Shown here piece after piece: positions 1 through 5,527 of a stretch of 5,527 bases of DNA (within the stretch, counting starts at the first letter, position 1; each line of letters opens with the position of its first letter). Both the position numbers and the translations under genes were made by a program. The notes under the pieces were generated by a model that saw only the letters and a list, made by a program, of their open reading frames with translations, ran no database searches and had not been told where the DNA came from. The DNA is from Bryobacterales bacterium (GTDB lineage Bacteria; Acidobacteriota; Terriglobia; Bryobacterales; Bryobacteraceae), in NCBI GenBank assembly GCA_025353235.1, contig JANXQZ010000939.1, positions 1 through 5,527 of the forward strand. The letters run 5' to 3'.

Positions 1-213
1 GCCGCCGCCTGGGCAGATGATCACTCCGGTCGGGACCGCATCTCGGCCCGGCAGATAAACGGTCAGGGTTGGCCGATCTCGATCCTCGCTTCCGAGCGAT
101 CCGGGAGCGTCACCTTTCCAGAGGGGGATGACCGCGGCTGATGTTTGATTCCGGTCCGTTTGGGCAAGAAGGCCCGCGATCGGTACGAGTAGCAAGAACG
201 CAATTAGGCGCAT
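1..213 (-). CDS. Secreted alpha/beta hydrolase, carbohydrate-esterase-like (N-terminal part only)
   Basis: An ATG at 213 opens a frame that runs through the left edge, giving 71 residues of a longer protein. Residues 1-18 form a typical signal peptide: Met-Arg, a Leu/Ile/Ala/Phe-rich core, then an Ala-Gln end. The segments IPLWKGDAPGS, PTLTVYLP and VIICPGGG follow. This order (a 'W..GAPG' element, a 'PTLTVYLP' strand, then a CPGGG turn that helps form the oxyanion hole) is familiar from secreted esterases annotated as xylan/acetyl esterases or BD-FAE-like hydrolases. The catalytic Ser, Asp and His would lie beyond the window, so activity and substrate cannot be judged. The start is 8 bases after the upstream stop with no clear Shine-Dalgarno, so it may be translated by coupling. 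The fold is fairly sure; the carbohydrate substrate is inferred from resemblance. Confidence 0.8.
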   Translation of the reverse strand, partial: MRLIAFLLLVPIAGLLAQTDRNQTSAAVIPLWKGDAPGSLGSEDRDRPTLTVYLPGRDAVPTGVIICPGGG

Positions 214-221
214 GGAATCGA

Positions 222-1241
222 CTAGCGCCGAGTTACGTCCACTGACCGAACATAGCCGTTCTGCAGGTTCATAGAACAGGAAAAATCGAATGAATCCCGG
301 CGATCTCGGCCTTCAGCTCTCGCGTTGCCAACGATCCAGTCATTGCGTCCAGGACGGTCATCCACATTGAGCTGTCCAAAATCGACACGAACATAGCCCA
401 ACCTGCGAATCCGCTGGTCCACCGCGCGCTGACAGGCTTGGACCGCCAAGCCGCTAACCTGATCGCTGCCCCTGCGATCTCCGTTCCGGTCACCGCCGCC
501 TGAATCGAGGTTGGCGGACCGGACACGCCCGGAGTCGAAATCCACGGAACACGAAAAGCGATGCTCCTCCCGAAAATTGCCGCCCCCCACTTCCAAAATC
601 CCCGTCACGTAATCTCGGCGGTCCGGGTTGTCATCCATGGCTATTCTGCGGAACGTCAATTCAGCGCCCCGAAACCGATCGGCCGCCTGCTGCCTGATGG
701 CATCCTGGCAAATTCGAAGGGCTTGATCAACTGGAAATCTCCGATTTCCGTTTCGGTCTCCGCCGCGGTCATTGCCGGGGTTCGGTTCATTGCGCGGGTC
801 GTTGCGTTGGTCATAACGGGGGTCGCGTCCATTCGAAACACCGCCTGCGTTGGACCATGTAAGGTCGAAAGTATATCCTTCCGAGCCTGCCTGCGGGTCC
901 TCGATCTGCACTACGGCAAGGCCCCCTTCTCGCGGGTCGCGTACCAATTCCTGTCTGCCCCGGCCATCGACTCCCGAGAATCGAAAGTCTACCGGATTGG
1001 GCGGCAGAGGGCTGTTGCATTCAAAACGGCGCCATTGCGGCTGCTGCCCGGACACGTTTCGCAAGGTAGCGCTATCCCCGTGAATCTCGATTTCCGCCAC
1101 TCCGTCGACCACTACTTCTATGGTGCACTTCCCCCGGTCAGGGTTCCCGCTTCGGACCATATTCGCCCGCCGGCTCTGCGCGTGAACGGGGATCGCGGTA
1201 GCCGCAATTACCCCAATAGTGAACAGAAAACGCGTGTACAT
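222..1241 (-). CDS. Secreted protein of unknown function with two tandem copies of a cysteine-paired domain
   Basis: 339 residues; I do not recognise a named family. Residues 1-22 are a signal peptide (MYTR, a hydrophobic core, then PVHAQ with likely cleavage after Ala21), so the product is probably periplasmic or secreted. Residues about 38-130 form a beta-rich first domain with Cys39 and Cys75. Residues 131-168 are a low-complexity Asp/Arg/Asn/Gly/Pro linker. Residues about 172-246 and 261-336 are two copies of one domain: an N-terminal helix with a Cys (178, 270), an 'MDDNPDRRDYV' / 'VDDRPGRNDWI' segment, then FSCS (Cys231, Cys322) and a G-x-VRS strand. The six cysteines fall in three intradomain pairs, suggesting disulfides. 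I chose the ATG at 1241 because GAGAGG lies 6 bases upstream and it puts the signal peptide at the N-terminus. An ATG at 1325 in the same frame would add 28 residues and overlap the regulator stop, but has no Shine-Dalgarno. Confidence 0.82.
   Translation of the reverse strand: MYTRFLFTIGVIAATAIPVHAQSRRANMVRSGNPDRGKCTIEVVVDGVAEIEIHGDSATLRNVSGQQPQWRRFECNSPLPPNPVDFRFSGVDGRGRQELVRDPREGGLAVVQIEDPQAGSEGYTFDLTWSNAGGVSNGRDPRYDQRNDPRNEPNPGNDRGGDRNGNRRFPVDQALRICQDAIRQQAADRFRGAELTFRRIAMDDNPDRRDYVTGILEVGGGNFREEHRFSCSVDFDSGRVRSANLDSGGGDRNGDRRGSDQVSGLAVQACQRAVDQRIRRLGYVRVDFGQLNVDDRPGRNDWIVGNARAEGRDRRDSFDFSCSMNLQNGYVRSVDVTRR
234..764 (-). repeat. Tandem intragenic duplication, two units of about 260 bases
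   Basis: Within the secreted-protein gene, 764-504 and 497-234 encode two diverged copies of one unit. Each begins with a Gly/Asp/Arg/Asn linker (GGDRNGNRR and GGDRNGDRR), followed by the helix with Cys, the Asp-rich loop and the FSCS strand. The linker DNA is still close to identical between copies (about 764-740 against 497-473), while the domains have diverged at protein level. The duplication therefore seems to have included the linker, or the linker has been homogenised later. No third copy is seen; the first domain (residues 38-130) does not align obviously. Confidence 0.75.
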
Positions 1242-1321
1242 TTGCCACCTCTCAATAGGGATACGCGCTAAGGCGCCGCCAACCGACTTCAGAATATCAT
1301 TCTTGCCAAAGCTCTTTCCGA
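1242..1321. other. Short intergenic spacer between regulator and secreted-protein gene
   Basis: This 80-base stretch is the largest gap in the window. It contains the ribosome binding site of the secreted protein, a GC-rich palindrome-like stretch around 1272-1279, and a small perfect dyad at 1291-1303 (AGAAT, 3-base loop, ATTCT). No convincing sigma-70 promoter and no stem followed by a T-run are visible. It could hold a weak promoter or an operator for the downstream pair of genes, or just be read through from the signalling genes. The stretch stays open in the secreted-protein frame back to the ATG at 1325. Confidence 0.4.
1248..1253 (-). promoter_or_regulatory. Ribosome binding site that decides the secreted-protein start
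   Basis: On the minus strand the bases read GAGAGG, then a 6-base spacer, then ATG at 1241. The site supports initiation at 1241 rather than at the in-frame ATG at 1325, upstream of which no purine-rich stretch is visible. Confidence 0.7.
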
Positions 1322-1801
1322 TCATAGGAAAGCTCGCAGCAGGCGACCTTGCACGTCTTTCAAGTTGCCGTGGGCGGCATCAAGTTCGTTCACCTTGTCT
1401 CGCAGTTGACGCAGAAGTTGAGTGCGCTCGATAGCTCCATTGATCACCAGCAGGAGTTGTGAATTGTCCCATGGCTTTTCGAGATATTGATAGAGTCCAA
1501 CGTCGTTGATCGCTTTAATGGCGCTTTGTTTATCTGCGTGGCCGGTCAGCAGAACGCGAGCCGCCTCGGGCTGAAACTCTTTTGCTTTCGCTAAGAGTTG
1601 GAGGCCGGTCATCCCGGGCATCAGATAGTCGCTAACCACTACATCGACCGGGTTGGTTTCAAGGTGCTGGGAAGCCGCTTTGGGATCCGTATAGCCATGC
1701 ACGGAATACTCGGTTTCAAGCTGGAGAAAAGCTCGAATGCTGGTGATTACCATGTCTTCGTCATCGACGATCAAAACATGGGGCTGTGCGTTGTCGCTCA
1801 A
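1322..1801 (-). CDS. Single-domain response regulator with C-terminal coiled-coil tail
   Basis: 159 residues. Residues about 7-125 are a receiver domain with every key residue: the acidic pocket Asp13-Asp14, phosphoacceptor Asp58 (in VSDYLMPGMTG), the switch Thr86, and Lys109 in a KPW motif. The KPW form is common in receivers of RpfG-like and kinase-associated regulators. Residues about 120-159 are a charged, heptad-like helix (ERTQLLRQLRDKVNEL and onward), likely a coiled coil. There is no DNA-binding, HD-GYP, GGDEF or sigma-54 domain, so output is probably by protein contact. The start is a TTG: it follows AGGAG by 6 bases, and the first ATG inside (codon 17) would remove the acidic pocket. 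The stop TGA overlaps an ATG at 1325. It lies one base behind the kinase stop, and that kinase is the natural phosphate donor by neighbourhood (inference). Confidence 0.93.
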   Translation of the reverse strand: MSDNAQPHVLIVDDEDMVITSIRAFLQLETEYSVHGYTDPKAASQHLETNPVDVVVSDYLMPGMTGLQLLAKAKEFQPEAARVLLTGHADKQSAIKAINDVGLYQYLEKPWDNSQLLLVINGAIERTQLLRQLRDKVNELDAAHGNLKDVQGRLLRAFL

Positions 1802-1802
1802 G

Positions 1803-2633
1803 TTATGCTCCTAATTTGGGGTCGGATCGGGGCTGCTCGATGGGAACGAAAACGTGAAAGGTAGTCCCCTTGCCTGCTTCCGTCTTGAAATTGATCTTGC
1901 CGCCGTGCGTATCTTCCACGAACTCCCGCGTAATCGTAAGCCCTAAGCCGGTGCCTTCGCCCAGAGGCTTGGTGGTGAATCCAGCGGCGAAGATCTTGGG
2001 CTGGACTTCAGCTGGAATGCCGCTCCCGGTATCTTCGATTTCAATGTGAACCAGGCTCCCCTCCAACCGCGTGCGCACGGTCACTTTCCCTTCTCCGGAA
2101 ATGGACTGGGCGGCATTCACGATCAAGTTCAAAAACACTTGGTTTAGCAGGCCAGGATAGCACTCAACCTGAGGCAAATCTCCCAAGTCGGATTCAAAGG
2201 TGATCATTTGGCGATAAACCGTGCCGGCCAGTTTGAGGGTGTTTAACAGCAGTTCATTGATGCTGACTCTGAGAAGGTCGCCTTCGTTGACTCGGGCAAA
2301 AGTCTTTAAACTGCGAACCACCCCGGAAATGCGCTCGCAAGCAATGCGATCCACTTCCGCCAAGCTGAGGATCGTAGTCACCGTGTCGAGCGCCTTTTGG
2401 GGAATGGGTCCGTCCTTATTCGCCGCGAGGGTCTGCTTGAGTTTCTCGAGCGCCCGAATGATCACTTCGGTATTCGAGAAAATGGAGCCGATCGGGCTGT
2501 TAATTTCGTGTACGATCCCGGCAGACAGCCGCCCGAGCGAGGCCATTTTATGCGCGTCAGCCAGCTTTCGAGTGGTGAGTTCGAGCTCGTGGCTCAGGCG
2601 CGTCACTTCGTCATCGTCAGGTTCCGGGTTCAT
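1803..2633 (-). CDS. Soluble histidine kinase without own sensor domain
   Basis: 276 residues. Residues 9-30 are a short helical lead-in. The dimerisation and phosphoacceptor helix follows, with LGRLSAGIVHEINSPIGS and phosphoacceptor His42. The second helix spans about 84-116. The HATPase domain occupies about 120-266: N-box NQVFLNLIVNAAQS (Asn169/Asn173), G1 box DTGSGIP (Asp201), F-box region FAAGFTTK, and G2 box GEGTGLGL (225-232). All ATP-binding motifs are intact, so the kinase should be active. There is no signal peptide, transmembrane helix, PAS, GAF or HAMP; only about 30 residues precede the His box. The signal must therefore come from a partner protein. The start ATG overlaps the upstream CNB gene stop (ATGA) and has no Shine-Dalgarno, which points to translational coupling and fixed co-production. 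The closest match by style is the NtrB-like/HPK4 class; the exact subclass is uncertain. Confidence 0.93.
   Translation of the reverse strand: MNPEPDDDEVTRLSHELELTTRKLADAHKMASLGRLSAGIVHEINSPIGSIFSNTEVIIRALEKLKQTLAANKDGPIPQKALDTVTTILSLAEVDRIACERISGVVRSLKTFARVNEGDLLRVSINELLLNTLKLAGTVYRQMITFESDLGDLPQVECYPGLLNQVFLNLIVNAAQSISGEGKVTVRTRLEGSLVHIEIEDTGSGIPAEVQPKIFAAGFTTKPLGEGTGLGLTITREFVEDTHGGKINFKTEAGKGTTFHVFVPIEQPRSDPKLGA
1808..1812 (-). promoter_or_regulatory. Ribosome binding site for the TTG-started response regulator
   Basis: On the minus strand the bases read TTAGGAG, then CATAAC, then the TTG start at 1801. The site lies inside the last codons of the kinase gene, whose TAA stop falls in the spacer. 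A strong site here makes up for the weak TTG start and supports it. Confidence 0.75.
2630..2633 (-). promoter_or_regulatory. ATGA stop/start overlap, CNB gene to kinase
   Basis: The kinase ATG (2633-2631) shares bases with the TGA stop (2632-2630) of the CNB-fold gene. The preceding bases (CCGGCAACTCGTCCAGCA) hold no Shine-Dalgarno, so reinitiation by ribosomes ending the upstream gene is likely. Confidence 0.7.
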
Positions 2634-3088
2634 TGCTGGACGAGTTGCCGGAACCGTTTTACCAGCATGGAGAAGATCGCGGCGGTGATCTCCATGTTGT
2701 CAGACAGCAGATCGTAAAAGTCGTCGCGGCTGATGCGCAGCAGCTTCGTGTCTCCCAGCGTCTTGGCCGTTACCGGCATTGGGTCCGAATCGAATAAAGC
2801 CCAAGCGCCGACCACATCGTTTTGCTTAGCTACGGTTAAGGGGTTGCCTTTCTGGCTGATCTCCACCTCGCCATCCAGAATTACGAATAGAGAGTCCAGC
2901 GCCTTCTCGGGCTCTACAATCGTTTTGCCGGCCGGATAGCGGACCTCGCGCGCAATGGTCGCGATCCGGGATAGCTGGTCGGGATTCAGATTCTTGAGCA
3001 GATCCACGCCTTCGAGCGCAATCACTTTCTCGATGATGTTGAGCTCTTGGCTCGAGGCACCAGGACCTGCCCCGTTTGGATTGTTCAT
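2630..3088 (-). CDS. Small cyclic-nucleotide-binding-fold (CAP_ED) protein, ligand site degenerate
   Basis: 152 residues. A Gly/Pro/Asn-rich leader (1-13) precedes a helix (EKVIALEGVDLLKNL), then the beta-roll of a CRP-like effector domain at about 27-130: YPAGKTIVEPE, LFVILDGEVEIS, DVVGAWALFDSD and LLRISRDDFYDLL. The C-terminal helix (132-152, AAIFSMLVKRFRQLV) matches the domain's end helix; no helix-turn-helix follows, so it is not a CRP/FNR transcription factor. In the phosphate-binding cassette the usual G-E-x-[AG]-L reads G94-A95-W96-A97-L98, so the ribose-binding Glu is Ala. The Arg-Ser/Thr pair that holds the phosphate is replaced by a PMPVTA stretch. It therefore probably does not bind cAMP or cGMP in the usual way. 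In related Npt-like transporters this domain is often fused behind the HEAT tail; here it is a separate gene with an ATGA overlap to the transporter. Confidence 0.88.
   Translation of the reverse strand: MNNPNGAGPGASSQELNIIEKVIALEGVDLLKNLNPDQLSRIATIAREVRYPAGKTIVEPEKALDSLFVILDGEVEISQKGNPLTVAKQNDVVGAWALFDSDPMPVTAKTLGDTKLLRISRDDFYDLLSDNMEITAAIFSMLVKRFRQLVQQ
3085..3088 (-). promoter_or_regulatory. ATGA stop/start overlap, transporter to CNB gene
   Basis: The TGA stop of the transporter-like gene (3087-3085) overlaps the ATG of the CNB-fold gene (3088-3086). The preceding bases (ATGATGGTGCTGGC) have at best a weak Shine-Dalgarno, so coupling to translation of the large gene is likely. Confidence 0.7.
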
Positions 3089-5527
3089 GCCAGCACCATC
3101 ATGGCATCGCGAGCGACTAAAGACACGTCGCTGTCTTTCTCTCCCAAGGCGGATTGGATTTCAGGGAGGAGGCTGGTTAGCTTCAATTGAGCAGCAGTGG
3201 CGATCGCGCACGAAACCAGCCACTCATCGCCGGACCGGAGCAAATCGCGCAGCACGCTCTCGGCGTCCTTGGCGGGTATGCCGAACAGATCGCGGCCTCG
3301 CTGACCGATTAGCGAAGCATCGTCCAGGATCGGAAGCATAAACCGTTTGACGTCCCGTTCCAGGACATTATCCAGAAATTCGAGTGCCGCCGAAGCCTCC
3401 TCGCCGCGTCCCCGCTTCACAGCCAGAAAGGCGGCGTAAATTTGTTGCTGCGGATATTTCAAACCTAGGAGCCGGAAAAGCCGCTCGAGCGTGTCCTTGA
3501 GGCGTTCTTCCAGGGTGCTTGCGAGCAGCCCGGCCGGCGTGTGCGGCTTTCCATGTTCGCGGAATACTTCCAGAGCGGCGCCCATCTCAAAATAATAGCG
3601 AGCTTCCTGCAGCAATTGTTCGCGCACCGAAGTGCTTCCGTAATCGAGGTCCGGCGCGTTTTCCCGCAGGCGGTTGAGCGCGCGCAGCACCGCGCCGCGA
3701 ATCGGAAGATTTGCGTGATTGATCGAGTGCAGCAAAATGTCCACAGACCGTTGCGCCGGAATCAATCGGAGCACGCGCGGAATCTGACGGCGCAATGCCA
3801 GCGGCGCATGTTCGTCGTCCAACAGGTCGCCCAGGGTACCCGAGATTTTCGAACCGAAAGCCGCGAGTGATTCGATGGCCACGCCGCGCAGTTTCGGATC
3901 CGCCAGACGGCGAATAATGGGAATCAAATACTCCCGATTCTGCAGTGCCGAAGCGGATTTGCAAGCCTCGCTCACCACCGATGAATCCTCGTCCGCAAGC
4001 AGCTGATGCAGCGCTTCAGTGCCCTGATCGCCTCGGGCGCGCACAGCCATAGCGGCCAGGCAACGTCGCTTGGCGGACTCATCCGAAGCAGCGTGGGTCA
4101 GCCATTCATGGGTGATTAGCTCCCTCGCTAAATCGGGCTGCTTGGACAGGAACTCGAGAGCCCCGGCGGCCACGATCGTGTTCGGATGGTTCAGCAACAG
4201 GGCAGTGAGCGGACGGGATTCGGTGGAAGTAGTCAAGGCATACACGACAGCAGCCTTCAGCATCTTTTGATCTGAATTGGGTCGGGCAGACCGAATATCG
4301 GTATTTGCAGCGTCCACCAAGCCGCGGAACCCGGCTTCTGTGGCTAAGAAGTATGCTCTCTCTCGAAGCTCCGGTGCCAAGCTCCGGGCCAGCTTGGGCA
4401 GCAGCTTTTGGAAATCGTATCCGCGGGACTCGCCGAGCACAGAGAGGGCGTATAACGATTGGCGCGCGTTTTCGCCCAGAGCGGTTTGCTCCAGGAGCGC
4501 GATTGTGGACGGGTCTTCTACCGACACGCGAGCGCTTTCCAAATCCAGACGCCTGGATTCCAGCCGATTGCGCACAGTGGCGATGTACTCTTTCTTCGCG
4601 TAGATCGATAGGACGATCCAGGCGAGCGACAACACCAGCACAATCACTGCGACATATCGCACGGGCATCGCCAACACCGAGGTCACCAGAACCAGAATCA
4701 TGCCTCCTAGGCCCCGGGCGAAACGGTCTACGAATACGTCGACAAACGCTTTAGTCCGGTTGCGGAGGGCGAGGGGCAGCGGCAGGTACAGGAGTTCCAT
4801 CCCGGTCTTGTTAAACGAATAGCGGGTAGAGGCTTCCGTTAGCCGAGTTGCGGAGGTTGAAAGCACCGAAGGAGCAATTAGGGCCGCGATGGAGGCAGCG
4901 GCGATCGAGAGGGGCATGATCTGCAGCGTGCCCCCCACTCCGAAACGGCTGACCACAAAACCGGTCATGAAGAACTGGAATACGAAAGTAAGCAGATTCA
5001 GCCAAAAGCCGTAGAAGTTGCCCAGGAACGCTGTTAAATCGTTCTTATTATGATAGGCCAGCTTCGCCATGGCATTGAATTGAAACTCCACCATTACGTC
5101 GATCACGAAGGTGACGATCATGATCGCCATGATGACTTGCAGGTGCCGATGGCGGCGAAGATTGCCGAGAATTTCGCCAAAGCTAAAATCTTCCTCGTTT
5201 TCCGAGGCGGCCCGCGCAGCGGCGATCGCTTTCCCCTGGTCGCGCAGGATAAACCAGAATGGCACGTAAGATAAGACAACCATGGCGGCGCAGGCCAATA
5301 TCAGATTGGTTGTGCCGACCAAGCGCACGGTGAACGCGGTAAATGTCCCGCCGAAAGCGGCCCCGATCACGGAGCCGACTCCTAAAATGCCGTACAGCCG
5401 CTTGGCTTCGCGCGAGGTAAATATGTTGGCGGCAATCAGCCAACCTTGGGACACGAGGATAATGCTGAACAAACTAACCCAGATATTAAACGCGTAGACG
5501 ATCCAGTTGATGTTGAGCTGAATCAGC
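3085..5527 (-). CDS. MFS-like Npt1/Npt2-type transporter with C-terminal HEAT repeats (5' end beyond window)
   Basis: The frame is open to the right edge, giving 813 residues; the N-terminus (probably about 100 residues and several helices) is missing. An in-frame TTG at 5472 is no credible start, since it falls inside a membrane helix and the frame continues upstream. Numbering from the edge, about eight membrane segments are visible (near 8-36, 45-66, 73-94, 129-149, 166-193, 201-222, 271-287, 289-309). Family marks are TSREAKRLYGILGVGS near 37-52 and KTGMELLYLPLPLALRNR near 240-257, followed by a DVFVDR segment. These resemble the ATP/ADP translocase-related Npt1/Npt2 families. Residues about 340-813 are soluble paired helices of HEAT type, such as LADPKLRGVAIESLAAFG and LLADEDSSVVSEACKSAS. 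A segment near 667-718 (LERLFRLLGLKYP, ALEFLDNVLERDV) is typical of these HEAT-fused proteins. The substrate is unknown; nucleotide transport should not be assumed. Overlap with the CNB gene suggests a joint complex at the inner membrane. Confidence 0.87.
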   Translation of the reverse strand, partial: LIQLNINWIVYAFNIWVSLFSIILVSQGWLIAANIFTSREAKRLYGILGVGSVIGAAFGGTFTAFTVRLVGTTNLILACAAMVVLSYVPFWFILRDQGKAIAAARAASENEEDFSFGEILGNLRRHRHLQVIMAIMIVTFVIDVMVEFQFNAMAKLAYHNKNDLTAFLGNFYGFWLNLLTFVFQFFMTGFVVSRFGVGGTLQIMPLSIAAASIAALIAPSVLSTSATRLTEASTRYSFNKTGMELLYLPLPLALRNRTKAFVDVFVDRFARGLGGMILVLVTSVLAMPVRYVAVIVLVLSLAWIVLSIYAKKEYIATVRNRLESRRLDLESARVSVEDPSTIALLEQTALGENARQSLYALSVLGESRGYDFQKLLPKLARSLAPELRERAYFLATEAGFRGLVDAANTDIRSARPNSDQKMLKAAVVYALTTSTESRPLTALLLNHPNTIVAAGALEFLSKQPDLARELITHEWLTHAASDESAKRRCLAAMAVRARGDQGTEALHQLLADEDSSVVSEACKSASALQNREYLIPIIRRLADPKLRGVAIESLAAFGSKISGTLGDLLDDEHAPLALRRQIPRVLRLIPAQRSVDILLHSINHANLPIRGAVLRALNRLRENAPDLDYGSTSVREQLLQEARYYFEMGAALEVFREHGKPHTPAGLLASTLEERLKDTLERLFRLLGLKYPQQQIYAAFLAVKRGRGEEASAALEFLDNVLERDVKRFMLPILDDASLIGQRGRDLFGIPAKDAESVLRDLLRSGDEWLVSCAIATAAQLKLTSLLPEIQSALGEKDSDVSLVARDAMMVLA

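Noticed and set aside
561..1271. A 236-codon open frame on the plus strand opposite the secreted-protein gene
   Set aside because: The minus-strand frame has a signal peptide, duplicated domains and a ribosome binding site. The plus-strand product shows no domain or repeat of its own, and its openness fits G+C-rich codon use opposite a real gene.
1266..1282. Possible sigma-54-type promoter on the minus strand (TTGGC, then GC at the -24/-12 spacing)
   Set aside because: Only the GG and GC cores and a few flanking bases fit, the leader would be about 14 bases, and the neighbouring regulator has no sigma-54 activation domain. Chance match in G+C-rich DNA is likely.
2221..2688. Plus-strand open frame of 155 codons opposite the kinase gene
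   Set aside because: The product is Ser/Arg-rich without motifs, while the minus strand carries all kinase boxes across the same stretch.
3587..3964. Same-strand alternative frame of 125 codons inside the HEAT region
   Set aside because: The product is Arg/Gly/Ala-rich and without recognisable structure; the main frame is an unbroken HEAT-like helical array.
4305..4754. Plus-strand open frame of 149 codons opposite the transporter gene
   Set aside because: The product is Arg/Pro-rich and without motifs; the minus strand encodes the conserved membrane segments and linker here.
5470..5472. TTG as start of the transporter gene
   Set aside because: The frame continues upstream to the edge with a hydrophobic segment (INWIVYAFNIWVS) that forms one helix with what follows, and the family has further helices before this point.

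Overview
The window suggests a Gram-negative bacterium of moderately high G+C. The style of the genes (a secreted protein with paired cysteines and a Gly/Asp/Arg/Asn-rich linker, a secreted carbohydrate-esterase-like protein, and an Npt-like transporter with HEAT repeats) reminds me of Acidobacteriota, perhaps the Solibacter/Bryobacter group. That placement comes from memory of such proteins, not from a marker gene, and is held loosely. All genes lie on the minus strand, so transcription runs from right to left. No rRNA, tRNA, CRISPR array or insertion sequence was seen, and no gap exceeds about 80 bases.

The right half (3085 to the window edge) is one large gene cut off at its 5' end. It encodes a membrane protein of the MFS-like Npt1/Npt2 (ATP/ADP translocase-related) type, with a long cytoplasmic HEAT-repeat tail. 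It overlaps by ATGA a small cyclic-nucleotide-binding-fold protein (2630-3088). That gene overlaps by ATGA a soluble histidine kinase with no sensor domain of its own (1803-2633). One base after the kinase stop, a TTG codon with a strong ribosome binding site starts a response regulator without DNA-binding domain (1322-1801). This tight four-gene block looks like one translationally coupled unit. A reasonable hypothesis is that the transporter-like protein and the CNB-fold protein supply the input the kinase lacks, and that the regulator passes the signal on by protein contact.

Downstream, after an 80-base spacer, lies a predicted secreted protein with two tandem copies of an unrecognised domain of about 75 residues and three pairs of cysteines (222-1241). 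Eight bases further is the start of a secreted alpha/beta hydrolase resembling carbohydrate esterases, cut off by the left edge (1-213). These two may belong to the same transcript or to a separate one; the sequence does not decide.

The most interesting point is the transporter-HEAT / CNB / kinase / regulator block. In its CNB-fold protein the residues that normally hold the cyclic nucleotide appear to be missing.
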